DNA from: RGIG3513 sp045658985
Lineage (GTDB): Bacteria > Bacillota > Clostridia > Oscillospirales > Butyricicoccaceae
Direction of reading: 5' to 3'
Assembly: GCA_045658985.1 (NCBI GenBank)
Contig: JAZOWC010000055.1
Coordinates: 1 to 39,520 of the forward strand
Length of the DNA: 39,520 nt
The notes under the pieces were generated by a model. That model saw only the letters and a program-made list of their open reading frames with translations. It had not been told where the DNA came from and did not search any database. Shown in pieces: positions 1 through 9,539 of this stretch. The stretch's first letter is position 1. Every line of letters begins with the position of its first letter. The translations under genes and the position numbers were made by a program.

Positions 1-76
1 ATTACCTGATTCACTAATTCGCCTCGTTCCCCGCAAGGCCCCCTCTGCCTCCCGCACAGAACATAGTGTGGTGGTG

Positions 77-666
77 TCATCTATCCCCGAGCCATTGCAT
101 GCTCGGACTCACGCGCTACTGTCCCGGCGGCGGGTGCCGCGGAACTAATGAATTGTTCGGGGTCCCCGCGAGACCTGTCTCGTGGGGCATATAAAAAGTA
201 GCCAAAACCAGTGGGGGACCCGGTACGGCTGAGAGGCTCAAAGGTCTCGCTGCGGCTCGGTCACGCCGCGGGTCTGACAGTCCACCGGACTGTCATTCAA
301 CACCGCGTCGCCGCTTCGCTACCCCACACCCCCTGTACGCTTGCCCCACCCGAAGAACGGCAGCAATGTTATGCTTGTGATGACACACGCGATCTGCGGA
401 TCGCGTATAACTTCTGCCGCAGATTGAGATTGTTCAATAAATCCTCTGCGCGGCAGGCTCGGCACCTAACCCGAGCGAGTGCCGCAGATCAGTAGTTTGT
501 CTTTTCGCCCACACTTCGCTCATCCTTGCGGCAGAATGGCAATCAAGCAATATTTCTGCCACAGATCAAACCTGCACAAACTTGCCGCAAGACTTCCGCT
601 CGTTGTAAAACCTCAAAGACACCTGCATCCGCCGCGCGAGGATTTATACTAAAGGGACGAAGGGAG
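77..666 (+). repeat. Long composite repeat, copy 1
   Basis: This stretch matches 9912-10360 in the same orientation, from the shared TCATCTATCCCCGAGCCATT start to the shared end ACTAAAGGGACGA. Copy 1 carries extra hairpin modules at about 120-330 that copy 2 lacks, while copy 2 has one of those modules outside its left edge in the opposite orientation (9713-9800). The element is therefore mosaic. It contains small hairpins and no coding sequence or transposase. Confidence 0.8.
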
Positions 667-679
667 TTCGCAGAACAGC

Positions 680-718
680 AAAACTCCCCGTGTGCAACAA
701 GCAACACGGGGAGTTTTT
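680..718. terminator. Bidirectional terminator of the pur cluster
   Basis: A 13-bp perfect stem (681-693 with 704-716) is GC-rich in its centre and flanked by A-runs and T-runs, so it can act on either strand. It is the first strong intrinsic terminator downstream of purL on the minus strand. Confidence 0.8.
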
Positions 719-843
719 GAAGTAAGAAGTAATAGTTAATAGTGAACAAGTAATAAGCTTGGGGGAACGGGGTTTCGCGTATTATGGAAACAACCAACGC
801 ATTGACAGTACCGTGTGTACGGCAAGCGAGGCTTGTGCGGTTT

Positions 844-954
844 TGGGGGAACGGGGATTTCGCGCATTATGGAAGCAACGCTAGCGAAGACAGTGCTTTT
901 TGCACGGCGAGCGACGAGTTGCGAGCCAGAATCGTGAAATCAGTCCGTTCCCTA
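844..954 (-). repeat. GTAC-core hairpin element, copy at the purL 3' end
   Basis: Outer arms GGGAACGG and CCGTTCCC pair, and TTTCGCG pairs with CGTGAAA inside them. The central stem reads GTGC/GCAC here instead of the usual GTAC/GTAC, a compensatory change on both sides. The element ends 5 nt from the purL stop codon. A 5' half copy lies just beyond it at about 760-840. Confidence 0.8.
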
Positions 955-959
955 CGCCT

Positions 960-3900
960 TTATTTGAAGTATTTGACTGCCGACGTAAACATCTGCATGT
1001 CAAATGTGCCCTCTACATTCTTGTACAGGCCTTCGCCGATACGCTCGCTGTGTCCCATCTTGCCGAGGACGCGGCCGTCGGGAGAGGTTATACCTTCGAT
1101 AGCGAATACCGAGCCGTTGGGGTTGTGGCGGATATCCATGGTGGGATTGCCCTCCAAATCAACGTACTGGGTGATAACCTGTCCGTTCTGTGCCAGCTTG
1201 AGAGCAAGCTCGGGATCACAGAGGAATCGGCCTTCGCCGTGGCTGATGGGCACGGTGTACACGTCGCCTACCTGAGTTCCGGAGAGCCAGGGCGACTTAT
1301 TGGATGCGATGCGGGTACGCACCAGAGCCGAACGGTGTTTGCCGATGACGTTGTAGGTCAGGGTGGGATCCTTTTCGGTGGTGTCGATGATCTCACCATA
1401 AGGTACCAGCCCCAGCTTGATCAGTGCCTGGAAGCCGTTGCAGACGCCTGCCATCAGACCCTTGCGGGTATTGAGCAGCTCGTTGATTCCCTCTTTGACT
1501 GCGCCGTTACGCATGAATGCGGTAATGAACTTGCCGCTTCCGTCGGGCTCGTCGCCGCCGGAAAATCCACCGGGAACGAACACGATCTGTGCGTCTTTCA
1601 GCTGACGGGCAAAATACTCGACCGAGTCGGAAACGTCCTTGGCGGTCAGATTCTTGATAACGATGATCTCGGGGTCTGCGCCTGCGCGGGCGAGAGCCTT
1701 GGCGGTGTCATATTCGCAGTTGGTGCCGGGGAATACGGGGATCAGCGCCTTGGGACGGTCGCACTTGATGATAGAGGGTACGCGCTCGATAGCGGGTGCG
1801 CTGAATACGGGCACCTTCTCCTCGGGCATTTCGATATTGCAGGGGTAGACGCTCTCCAGCTTATCCTCATAGGCCTTGGTCAGGCAGTGCAGGCACAGCT
1901 CCTCGCCGCGGTAGCTGACGCCGCTTTCGGTTGTTACACCGAGGATGTCGCCTGCCAGAGTTGCATCGGTCATCTCAAGCACGAATGCGCCGTAGTTGTA
2001 GCCGAAGATATCTTCCATACTGATCTTGTCAGCAAAGCAGAAGCCGATATTGTTGCCCACGCACATCTTGAGCACAGCCTCGGCAACACCGCCGAGAGTG
2101 GGGGTGTATGCGGCGGCAATCTTGCCCTGACGCATGAGGGTGGTGACGATCTCGTAGTTGAGCATCAGGCTCTCTGCGGTGGGCAGGCCGCTCTCGTCAA
2201 GCTGAGGCTTGAGCAGGCAGACGGTGTGACCCACGCCCTTGAACTCGGGCGAGATTATCTCGGGAGTTTTGCCCATGGTGACCGCAAAGGAGACCAGTGT
2301 GGGAGGCACGTGCAGATCCTCAAAGGAGCCGCTCATGGAGTCTTTGCCGCCGATGGAGGCGATACCCAGCTCCAGCTGAGCCTTGAGTGCGCCGAGGAGG
2401 GCGGAGAGGGGCTTGCCCCACTTCCTGCCGTCGCGGAGAGGCTTCTCAAAATACTCCTGGAAGGTCAGATATACATCCTCAAAGGAGCCACCGGTGGCGA
2501 TCAGCTTGCTGACCGACTCAACAACGGCCAGATATGCGCCGTGGTAGGGGCTCTTTTCGGAGATGAAGGGGTTGTAGCCCCAGCTCATCAGCGAGCAGTC
2601 GTCGGTGTCCTGCTTCTCCACAGACACCTTGTTGACCATAGCCTGAATGGGGGTCAGCTGATGCTTGCCGCCGAAGGGCATCAGGACTGTGCCTGCGCCG
2701 ATGGTGGAGTCAAAGTTAGAGCTCAGACCCTTCTTGGAGCAGGTGTTGAGGTCGCCGGCTACGCCGAACATACCGTCCTTGAAGGATGCGGGGATGGTCT
2801 TAGTGAAGCTCTGGGGAGCGGCGGGGGTGATGTCAATGTGCTTCTCTGCACCGTTGGAGTCAAGGAACTTGCGGGAGATATCGACGATCTTGTTGCCCTT
2901 CCAGTGCATGACCAGGCGCTTGTCCTCCTGCACTACTGCAACACGGGTTGCCTCGAGGTTCTCGGCGCTTGCCAGCTCGATGAAGCGCTGCTCGTCCTTT
3001 GCCTCGACCACCACGGCCATACGCTCCTGGCTCTCGGAGATAGCCAGCTCGGTGCCGTCCAGACCTTCGTACTTCTTGGGTACGGCGTCAAGATTGATGA
3101 TGATGCCGTCAGCCAGCTCGCCGATAGCGACAGACACGCCGCCTGCGCCGAAGTCGTTACACTTCTTGATCAGCTGAGAGGCTTCTTTGTTGCGGAACAG
3201 ACGCTGCAGCTTGCGCTCTTCGGGGGCGTTGCCCTTCTGAACCTCGGCGCCGCAGGTCTCGAGAGACTGTGGGGTGTGGGACTTGCCCGACCCGGTTGCG
3301 CCGCCGCAGCCGTCGCGGCCGGTTCTGCCGCCCAGCAGGATGACTACGTCACCGGGGGCGGGACGCTCGCGGCGTACGTTCTCTGCGGGAGCGGCTGCAA
3401 CAACTGCGCCGATCTCCATACGCTTGGCAGCGTAGCCGGGGTGGTACAGCTCGTCGACCTGACCTGTTGCCAGACCGATCTGGTTGCCGTAGCTGGAGTA
3501 GCCTGCGGCAGCTGTGGTGACCAGCTTGCGCTGGGGCAGCTTGCCGGGGATGGTGTCCTCGACGGGTGCAAGAGGATCGGCGCCGCCTGTTACGCGCATT
3601 GCCGAATATACGTATGCTCTGCCCGACAGAGGATCGCGGATAGCGCCGCCGATGCAGGTTGCCGCACCGCCGAAAGGCTCGATCTCTGTGGGATGGTTGT
3701 GGGTCTCGTTCTTAAACAGCAGCAGCCAGGGCTGTTTTTCGCCATCGACGGTAACGTCGATCTTGACTGTGCAGGCGTTGATCTCCTCGCTCTCGTCAAG
3801 CTTTGTCAGCTTGCCCGTCTGCTTGAGGTATTTGGTGGCCACGGTTGCAACGTCCATGAGGTTCATGGGCTTGGTGCGGCCGAGAGCCTGACGGGTCTCT

Positions 3901-4643
3901 ATATATCTGTCCCAAGCGCCTGCCAGCAGCTCATCCTCAAACTTAACGCTGTCGATGGTGGTGAGGAAGGTGGTATGGCGGCAGTGATCGGACCAGTAGG
4001 TGTCGATCATGCGGACTTCGGTGATGGTGGGGTCTCTCTGCTCGGTGCGGAAATAATCGCGGCAGAAGCGCAGATCATCGATGTCCATAGCCAGACCGTA
4101 CTGCTTGAGGAATGCTGCCATATCGGCTTCCTGCATATCGCAGAAGCCTGTCAGTGTCTCAACCGTCTCGGGCAGGTCAAACTTGGTGACCAGAGTCTCA
4201 TAGGTGTCCAGAGTTGCCTCGCGGCACTCCACGGGGTTGATAACGTACTTTTTGACTGCGGCTACGTCCGCATCGGTCAGATTGCCCTCAAGCACGTAGA
4301 CCTTGGCGCTCTTGACCAGAGGACGGTCTGCCTGAGAGATCAGCTGCACGCACTGGCTTGCAGAGTCGGCGCGCTGGTCAAACTGACCGGGCAGGGGCTC
4401 GACCGCAAACACAACGCCCTCTGCATTCAGCTCGCGGCTGACCATATCCAGCTGGGGCTCGGAAAAAACAGTGCCCACGCAGTAGTCAAACAGTTCGGGA
4501 GTGATGTTCTCCACGTCGTAGCGGTTGATCACGCGCACGCCGGTGAGGGCGTCGATCTTGAGCAGGGTGCGGGCGTCAGCCAGCAGACCTCTGGCCTCGC
4601 CTGCCAGTTCTTTTTTCTTTTCTACATATACTCTGTATACCAT
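960..4643 (-). CDS. purL: Phosphoribosylformylglycinamidine synthase, single-chain clade II type
   Basis: This 1227-residue enzyme converts FGAR to FGAM using glutamine and ATP, the fourth step of purine synthesis, in the cytoplasm. The synthetase part shows SDHCRHTTF near residues 218-226, NETHNHPTEIEPFGGAA and GGKDSMSGSF. The C-terminal glutaminase has FPGTNCEYD, the nucleophile in GVCNGFQALIKLGL (Cys about 1068), SHGEGRF, and a His/Glu pair in GHSER. Its length and MVYRVYVEKK start fit the clade II PurL of Clostridia and related bacteria, where PurL and PurQ are fused and no PurS is needed; neither purQ nor purS is nearby. The ribosome site AAGGAGG lies inside the end of purD, so the two genes are closely coupled. 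It is the last gene of the cluster. Confidence 0.98.
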   Translation of the reverse strand: MVYRVYVEKKKELAGEARGLLADARTLLKIDALTGVRVINRYDVENITPELFDYCVGTVFSEPQLDMVSRELNAEGVVFAVEPLPGQFDQRADSASQCVQLISQADRPLVKSAKVYVLEGNLTDADVAAVKKYVINPVECREATLDTYETLVTKFDLPETVETLTGFCDMQEADMAAFLKQYGLAMDIDDLRFCRDYFRTEQRDPTITEVRMIDTYWSDHCRHTTFLTTIDSVKFEDELLAGAWDRYIETRQALGRTKPMNLMDVATVATKYLKQTGKLTKLDESEEINACTVKIDVTVDGEKQPWLLLFKNETHNHPTEIEPFGGAATCIGGAIRDPLSGRAYVYSAMRVTGGADPLAPVEDTIPGKLPQRKLVTTAAAGYSSYGNQIGLATGQVDELYHPGYAAKRMEIGAVVAAAPAENVRRERPAPGDVVILLGGRTGRDGCGGATGSGKSHTPQSLETCGAEVQKGNAPEERKLQRLFRNKEASQLIKKCNDFGAGGVSVAIGELADGIIINLDAVPKKYEGLDGTELAISESQERMAVVVEAKDEQRFIELASAENLEATRVAVVQEDKRLVMHWKGNKIVDISRKFLDSNGAEKHIDITPAAPQSFTKTIPASFKDGMFGVAGDLNTCSKKGLSSNFDSTIGAGTVLMPFGGKHQLTPIQAMVNKVSVEKQDTDDCSLMSWGYNPFISEKSPYHGAYLAVVESVSKLIATGGSFEDVYLTFQEYFEKPLRDGRKWGKPLSALLGALKAQLELGIASIGGKDSMSGSFEDLHVPPTLVSFAVTMGKTPEIISPEFKGVGHTVCLLKPQLDESGLPTAESLMLNYEIVTTLMRQGKIAAAYTPTLGGVAEAVLKMCVGNNIGFCFADKISMEDIFGYNYGAFVLEMTDATLAGDILGVTTESGVSYRGEELCLHCLTKAYEDKLESVYPCNIEMPEEKVPVFSAPAIERVPSIIKCDRPKALIPVFPGTNCEYDTAKALARAGADPEIIVIKNLTAKDVSDSVEYFARQLKDAQIVFVPGGFSGGDEPDGSGKFITAFMRNGAVKEGINELLNTRKGLMAGVCNGFQALIKLGLVPYGEIIDTTEKDPTLTYNVIGKHRSALVRTRIASNKSPWLSGTQVGDVYTVPISHGEGRFLCDPELALKLAQNGQVITQYVDLEGNPTMDIRHNPNGSVFAIEGITSPDGRVLGKMGHSERIGEGLYKNVEGTFDMQMFTSAVKYFK

Positions 4644-4649
4644 ATTGGG

Positions 4650-5921
4650 TCATACCTCCTTGGCGGCGCTGAGTGCGCGCTTGCCGATATCCTTGCGGTA
4701 ATATGCGTTGCTGAAAGTGACCTTCTTGACCTCGCAATAAGCCTTGTCGATGGCCTCCTGCAGGGTGTCGCCGATGCAGGTGATGCCTGCCACTCTGCCG
4801 CCTGCGTTGACCAGCTTATTTTCCTGCAGCTTTGCACCTGCAAAATAAACCTCACCGCCAAAATCCTCGGCTACGGTGATCTCGTTGCCCGACTCGTACT
4901 TGCCGGGATAGCCGTCGGATGCCACGATGACACAGCAGGCGTGCTTGCTCTCAAACTCAACCTCGATCTCGCGGAGTCTGCCCTCGGCAACCGCCTGCAT
5001 AACGGTGAGCAGATCGGACTTGAGCAGGGGCAGAACCACCTGAGTCTCGGGATCGCCGAAGCGGCAGTTGTACTCGATGACTTTGGGGCCCTTGGGGGTG
5101 AGCATCAGGCCGAAGTAGAGGCAGCCCTTGAAGGTTCTGCCCTCAGAGTTCATAGCGTGCATGGTGGGCAGGAAGATAGTGCCCATACATACGTCTGCGA
5201 TCTCCTGAGTGTAGAAGGGGTTGGGTGCTACAGTACCCATACCGCCGGTGTTGAGGCCGCGGTCGCCGTCCAGAGCGCGCTTGTGGTCCATGCTGGATAC
5301 CATAGGCACAACAACGTCGCCGTCTGTGAATGCCAGCACCGATACCTCGGGGCCGGTGAGGAACTCCTCGATGATAACGGTTGCGCCGCTGTCGCCGAAG
5401 ATCTTGTCCTCCATCATGCTCCTGACTGCGGCGCAGGCGTCCTCATAGGTCTCGGCGATAACAACGCCCTTGCCCAGAGCCAGACCGTCGGCCTTGATGA
5501 CGGTGGGCAGAGGAGCGGTCTTGAGATACTCCAGAGCCGCCGCCATATCGGAGAACACCTCATAGGCCGCGGTGGGGATCTCGTACTTCTTCATCAGCTG
5601 CTTGGAGAATACCTTGCTGCCCTCGATGATGGCAGCGGCCTTGTTGGGGCCGAAGCAGGGGATGTTCTTTGCCTCCAGCGCGTCAACCGCACCCAGCACA
5701 AGGGGATCGTCGGGCGCTACTACGGCAAAGTCTATATTATTGGTAACGGCGAACTCCACGATCTTGTCGATCTCCTTGGCGCCGATATTGACGCAGGTGG
5801 CATCTTTTGCGATGCCGCCGTTGCCGGGCAGAGCGTAGAGCTCGGTAACGATGGGATTCTGCTTGATTTTTTTGATGATTGCGTGTTCGCGGCCGCCGCC
5901 GCCTACTACAAGTACCTTCAT
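4650..5921 (-). CDS. purD: Phosphoribosylamine-glycine ligase (GARS)
   Basis: This 423-residue ATP-grasp ligase joins phosphoribosylamine and glycine to make GAR, the second step of the pathway. Visible signatures are the N-terminal VVGGGGREHAI, the ATP-grasp segment KADGLALGKGVVIA, the specificity segment RGLNTGGMGTVAPNP and the metal-binding region NCRFGDPETQVVLPLL. Length is normal for PurD. The AGGGG ribosome site sits 7 nt before ATG, 18 nt downstream of the transformylase gene, and purL follows after 6 nt, so it is an internal gene of a tightly packed minus-strand unit. Nothing unusual was seen. Confidence 0.98.
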   Translation of the reverse strand: MKVLVVGGGGREHAIIKKIKQNPIVTELYALPGNGGIAKDATCVNIGAKEIDKIVEFAVTNNIDFAVVAPDDPLVLGAVDALEAKNIPCFGPNKAAAIIEGSKVFSKQLMKKYEIPTAAYEVFSDMAAALEYLKTAPLPTVIKADGLALGKGVVIAETYEDACAAVRSMMEDKIFGDSGATVIIEEFLTGPEVSVLAFTDGDVVVPMVSSMDHKRALDGDRGLNTGGMGTVAPNPFYTQEIADVCMGTIFLPTMHAMNSEGRTFKGCLYFGLMLTPKGPKVIEYNCRFGDPETQVVLPLLKSDLLTVMQAVAEGRLREIEVEFESKHACCVIVASDGYPGKYESGNEITVAEDFGGEVYFAGAKLQENKLVNAGGRVAGITCIGDTLQEAIDKAYCEVKKVTFSNAYYRKDIGKRALSAAKEV

Positions 5922-5939
5922 CCTGTGTCCCCTACCCTA

Positions 5940-7127
5940 TCAATGGTGGAACAGACGCATACCGGTGAATGCCATGGCAATACCGAACTTGTCGCAGGCC
6001 TCAATAACCAGATCGTCACGGACAGAGCCGCCGGGCTGAGCGATGTAGCTTACGCCGCTTCTTCTGGCGCGCTCAACGTTGTCGCCGAAGGGGAAGAATG
6101 CATCCGAGCCTACAGAAGCGCCGGTGCGGGTGCGGAGGTAGGCCTTCTTTTCTTCTGCAGTGAAGGGTGCGGGGCACTCAGAGAAGAAGGTCTGCCAGAT
6201 GCCGTCAGCCAGCAGATCCTCGTCTGCCTGATCGCTGAGGTAGATGTCGATTGCGTTGTCGCGCTCGGCTCTGCCCACAGTGTCGAGGAAGGGCAGAGAC
6301 AGCACCTTCTCGTGCTGGCGCAGATGCCACAGGTCGGCCTTGTTGCCTGCCAGTCTGGTGCAGTGGATTCTCGACTGCTGACCTGCGCCGACACCGATGG
6401 CCTGACCGTCGTATGCAAAGCATACCGAGTTGGACTGGGTGTATTTGAGGGTGATGAGGGCAACGATCATATCGCGGATGCCCTCCTCGGGGATATTCTT
6501 GTTGGCTGTTACGATGTTGTTGAACAGCTCGGGGGTGATCTTGAAGTTATTTCTGCCCTGCTCGAATGTCACGCCGTACACGTGCTTGCGCTCCTGAACG
6601 GCGGGGACATAGTCGGGGTCGATCTTGACTACGTTGTAGAGGCCGTTTTTCTTCTTCTTGAGGATCTCGAGAGCCTCGTCGGTATAGCCGGGAGCGATAA
6701 CTCCGTCGGACACCTCGCGCTTGATGATGCGGGCGGTGGTCTTGTCGCAGATGTCGGAGAGAGCTATCCAGTCACCGAAAGAGGACATTCTGTCGGTGCC
6801 GCGGGCGCGGGCATAAGCCAGAGCCAGAGGAGACTTGTCCAGACCCTTGATATCGTCCACGAAGCAAGCCTTCTTCAGCTCGTCGCTCATGGGCAGGCCG
6901 AGAGCGGCAGAGGTGGGGCTGACGTGCTTGAAGGAGGTGGCGCAGGGGATGCCGAAAGCTTCTTTCAGCTCTTTGACAAGCTGCCAGCTGTTGAATGCGT
7001 CGAGGAAGTTGATATAACCGGGTCTGCCCGACAGGATCTCTATAGGCAGCTCACTGCCGTCGTCCATAAAGATCTTGGCAGGCTTCTGATTGGGGTTACA
7101 GCCGTATTTGAGTTCAAACTCTTTCAT
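5940..7127 (-). CDS. purH: Stand-alone AICAR transformylase (PurH C-terminal domain only)
   Basis: This 395-residue protein corresponds only to the formyltransferase half of classical bifunctional PurH. It should transfer the formyl group of 10-formyl-THF to AICAR (ZMP), giving FAICAR. The catalytic Lys-His pair is visible in TSFKHVSPTSAALGLP, and GRPGYINFLDAFNSWQLV, RMSSFGDWIALSD and the C-terminal FTGMRLFHH are typical of the family. The MGS-like IMP cyclohydrolase domain that normally precedes it is absent, and the gene immediately upstream (purO) supplies that activity. The ribosome site is AAGGAG. Its substrate ZMP is the monophosphate ligand class of the riboswitch at the head of the cluster. 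Confidence 0.93.
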   Translation of the reverse strand: MKEFELKYGCNPNQKPAKIFMDDGSELPIEILSGRPGYINFLDAFNSWQLVKELKEAFGIPCATSFKHVSPTSAALGLPMSDELKKACFVDDIKGLDKSPLALAYARARGTDRMSSFGDWIALSDICDKTTARIIKREVSDGVIAPGYTDEALEILKKKKNGLYNVVKIDPDYVPAVQERKHVYGVTFEQGRNNFKITPELFNNIVTANKNIPEEGIRDMIVALITLKYTQSNSVCFAYDGQAIGVGAGQQSRIHCTRLAGNKADLWHLRQHEKVLSLPFLDTVGRAERDNAIDIYLSDQADEDLLADGIWQTFFSECPAPFTAEEKKAYLRTRTGASVGSDAFFPFGDNVERARRSGVSYIAQPGGSVRDDLVIEACDKFGIAMAFTGMRLFHH

Positions 7128-7140
7128 ACTTTCTCGCTCC

Positions 7141-7845
7141 TTACTTCTGATTCTTGTTGATCATGCGCTCCTCTACGGTGCCGTCAGCCAGATCGACGTA
7201 ACGCACGTAGATGGAGATCTTGTTCTGCTCGTTCAGGCTCTCCCAGATGGTGTTGGTAAACTCGTCGATATCATCGGCGGTCTCAACCTGCTCGGGCTCG
7301 CCGTAGAAGCTGGGGATGGGGTTGCCGTCGCCCATATAGGTGTGGATGAAACGTGCGCGGCCGGGTGCAGCTGCAAAGTCGAAGGTGAAGCGGTCGCACT
7401 CCTGATTGCCGACGTTCTTCTTGAGGATGCTCATCTTGTAGGTAAAATCGCCGTCAGCGAATGTAAGCATTGCGCTGATTCTGGGGGTAAAGTTGGGAGC
7501 ATCGGGCTCAAAGCATCTTGTCAGCAGAGCCTGCTCAAAGGTCTTGCCCTCCTTGACAAAGTCATAAACGGTATCGGTCTGGTCGCCGTTGGTGACGATC
7601 AGGTTATTATCAATGGTACGGACGGGAGAATAGATGATGAGAGAGGGGTCGGCAACCTTGCTCTCATCAAAAGGATAAATGATGATGCCGCCGGGCTGTT
7701 TCTCGAAAATACGGTTGCGGCTGTTCTCGCTGCGGCCCATGATGAAATATGCCACAGCGGCTTTTTTGCCGTCGGGGGTCTTGCCTACGATAATGCCTCT
7801 GCCGGGGTATACGTTGGAGGTAAGATTCTTTTTGAGCTCAACCAT
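7141..7845 (-). CDS. purO: IMP cyclohydrolase, archaeal PurO type
   Basis: This 234-residue protein resembles PurO, the IMP cyclohydrolase first known from archaea, which closes FAICAR to IMP. Seen in the sequence are NVYPGRGIIVGKT near the N-terminus, the segment SENSRNRIF, RTIDNNLIVTNGDQTDT and TPRISAML. It is unrelated to the MGS-fold cyclohydrolase domain of PurH. It overlaps the end of purN by 8 nt and precedes the transformylase gene by 13 nt, so the two last steps to IMP are encoded side by side by separate proteins. The family call rests on recalled motifs and on this context. Confidence 0.88.
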   Translation of the reverse strand: MVELKKNLTSNVYPGRGIIVGKTPDGKKAAVAYFIMGRSENSRNRIFEKQPGGIIIYPFDESKVADPSLIIYSPVRTIDNNLIVTNGDQTDTVYDFVKEGKTFEQALLTRCFEPDAPNFTPRISAMLTFADGDFTYKMSILKKNVGNQECDRFTFDFAAAPGRARFIHTYMGDGNPIPSFYGEPEQVETADDIDEFTNTIWESLNEQNKISIYVRYVDLADGTVEERMINKNQK

Positions 7846-8461
7846 TTTCCTTTTCCTTTCTGATCTGTCGGCATATTTTTTGTACCGCGGCGGGCAGTAT
7901 TTTCCATTCTGCCTGCTCCATTACGCGGCGCTGAAGTGTCTCGGGGGTGTCGCCCTTTTTGATGCGTACGGCCTTCTGCTCGATGATCTGGCCGCCGTCG
8001 GGGATGCTGTTGACGTAGTGTACGGTGGCGCCGGTCAGCTTGACGCCATAAGAGAGCGCCGCCTCGTGGACTTTGAGTCCGTAGAAGCCCTTGCCGCAGA
8101 AGCTGGGGATCAGCGAGGGATGTACGTTGATCATGCGGTTCTCAAATCGGTCGGTGAAGTCGGCGGACAGTATGCGCAGAAAACCTGCCATAACGATCAG
8201 CTCAACGCCGCGGCTCTCCAACACCTCGATCATCTTCTGCTCAAACTCCTCACGGCCCGAGCAGGCTTTGCGGTCGACGGCAATAGCCTCTACCCCGTGA
8301 TTGCGGGCGCGCTCGAGGGCGTAGGCATCGGGTTTGTCGGAGAGGACGCAGACTATCTCGCCGTCGGGCAGCTTGCCTGCGGCGGCGTAGTCCAGTATGG
8401 CCTGCAGATTTGTGCCGCCGCCGGAGACCATCACGGCGACTCGGGTCTTGGGGGCGATCAT
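7838..8461 (-). CDS. purN: Phosphoribosylglycinamide formyltransferase
   Basis: PurN formylates GAR with 10-formyl-THF to give FGAR. The 207-residue protein shows the N-terminal VAVMVSGGGTNLQAIL loop, the catalytic Asn/His region MINVHPSLIPSF, and the downstream GATVHYVNSIPDGGQII segment with the conserved Asp. An open frame runs 20 codons further upstream, but the start chosen here is the ATG of an ATGA overlap with the purM stop, which gives the family's usual N-terminus. The 3' end overlaps purO by 8 nt. Together purM, purN and purO are translationally coupled. Confidence 0.96.
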   Translation of the reverse strand: MIAPKTRVAVMVSGGGTNLQAILDYAAAGKLPDGEIVCVLSDKPDAYALERARNHGVEAIAVDRKACSGREEFEQKMIEVLESRGVELIVMAGFLRILSADFTDRFENRMINVHPSLIPSFCGKGFYGLKVHEAALSYGVKLTGATVHYVNSIPDGGQIIEQKAVRIKKGDTPETLQRRVMEQAEWKILPAAVQKICRQIRKEKENG

Positions 8462-9507
8462 AATTCGATCTTCTCCTCGCCGCTCACGATCTCGCCGATG
8501 AGGTATGCATCCTCGCCGCACTCGCGGAGGATGTCGAGAGCCTTCTGAGCCTCGGCTGCGGGAACGACGATGCTCATACCCACACCCATGTTGTAGGTGT
8601 TGAACATATCTCTCTCGGGGATGTTGCCGAAAGATGCGATCAGGTCAAAGATGGGCAGCACCTTGACCTTGCTCTTGTCGATCTTTGCGCACAGACCGTC
8701 GGGGATGGAGCGGGGAATATTCTCGTAGAAGCCGCCGCCGGTGATGTGGGAGATGCCCTTGACGTCCACCTGCTCAAGGAGCTTGAGTACGCTCTTGACG
8801 TAGATCTTGGTGGGGGTCAGAAGGGTCTCGCCTATGGTCTTGCCGCCCAGCTCCTCGCGGGGGGTATAGAGCAGGGGGTCATTGTTGTCGATGTTGAATA
8901 CCTTGCGGCAGAGGGAGAAGCCGTTGGAATGGATGCCCGAAGATGCCAGAGCGATAACAACGTCGCCTGCCTGCATACGGGTGTTGTCCAGAATCTTCTT
9001 TTTGTCCACGACGCCTACGGCAAAGCCTGCAAGGTCGTAGTCCTCCACGGGCATCATGCCGGGATGCTCGGCAGTCTCGCCGCCGATGAGAGCGGCACCC
9101 GACTGAACACAGCCCTCTGCAACGCCGCTGACGATGGCGGCGATCTTCTCGGGAATGTTCTTGCCGCAGGCAATATAGTCGAGGAAGAACAGAGGCTTTG
9201 CGCCTACGCAGATGATGTCGTTGACACACATCGCAACGGCGTCAATGCCTATGGTATCGTGCTTGTCCATAAGGATAGCCATCTTGACCTTGGTACCGCA
9301 GCCGTCAGTACCGGAAACCAGCACGGGCTCCTCCATACCTGCAAGATTCAGACCAAAGCAGCCTCCAAAGCCGCCGACGTCATCAAGGCATCCTTCGTTC
9401 TTGGTGCGTGCAACGTGTTTTTTCATCAGCTCAACGGCCTTGTAACCTGCGGTGATGTCAACACCGGCAGCGGCGTAGCTGGCAGACTGTGAAAGTTTGT
9501 GATCCAT
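8458..9507 (-). CDS. purM: Phosphoribosylformylglycinamidine cyclo-ligase (AIRS)
   Basis: PurM closes the imidazole ring, turning FGAM into AIR with ATP. The 349-residue product shows YAAAGVDITAGYKAVELMKK, the glycine-rich VGGFGGCFGL, DGCGTKVKMA, ALIGGETAEHPGMM and the C-terminal ISHITGGGFYENIPRSIPDG. An open frame continues 136 codons upstream but only through repeat DNA. The start chosen (ATG ending at 9507) has AAGGAG 7 nt ahead and gives a standard N-terminus. The stop overlaps the purN start as ATGA. Upstream lies a 1.15 kb repeat island separating it from purF, so whether purM has its own promoter is open. Confidence 0.96.
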   Translation of the reverse strand: MDHKLSQSASYAAAGVDITAGYKAVELMKKHVARTKNEGCLDDVGGFGGCFGLNLAGMEEPVLVSGTDGCGTKVKMAILMDKHDTIGIDAVAMCVNDIICVGAKPLFFLDYIACGKNIPEKIAAIVSGVAEGCVQSGAALIGGETAEHPGMMPVEDYDLAGFAVGVVDKKKILDNTRMQAGDVVIALASSGIHSNGFSLCRKVFNIDNNDPLLYTPREELGGKTIGETLLTPTKIYVKSVLKLLEQVDVKGISHITGGGFYENIPRSIPDGLCAKIDKSKVKVLPIFDLIASFGNIPERDMFNTYNMGVGMSIVVPAAEAQKALDILRECGEDAYLIGEIVSGEEKIEL

Positions 9508-9539
9508 AGTGATTCTCCTTATGAAGATTATGTTGACTG

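Larger units (their letters stand above)
1..959. repeat. Gene-free repeat island downstream of the pur cluster
   Basis: No credible gene is seen; short open frames here have no recognisable protein character. The island holds a long composite repeat (about 77-666), a bidirectional terminator (680-718), a half copy of the GTAC-core hairpin family (about 760-840) and a full copy (844-954). Modules from 100-330 recur inverted at 39185-39400. Confidence 0.8.

Noticed and set aside
900..7160. A 2086-codon open frame on the plus strand
   Set aside because: It is antisense to purL, purD and the transformylase gene, which have full sets of conserved motifs; GC-rich coding DNA commonly opens the opposite strand.
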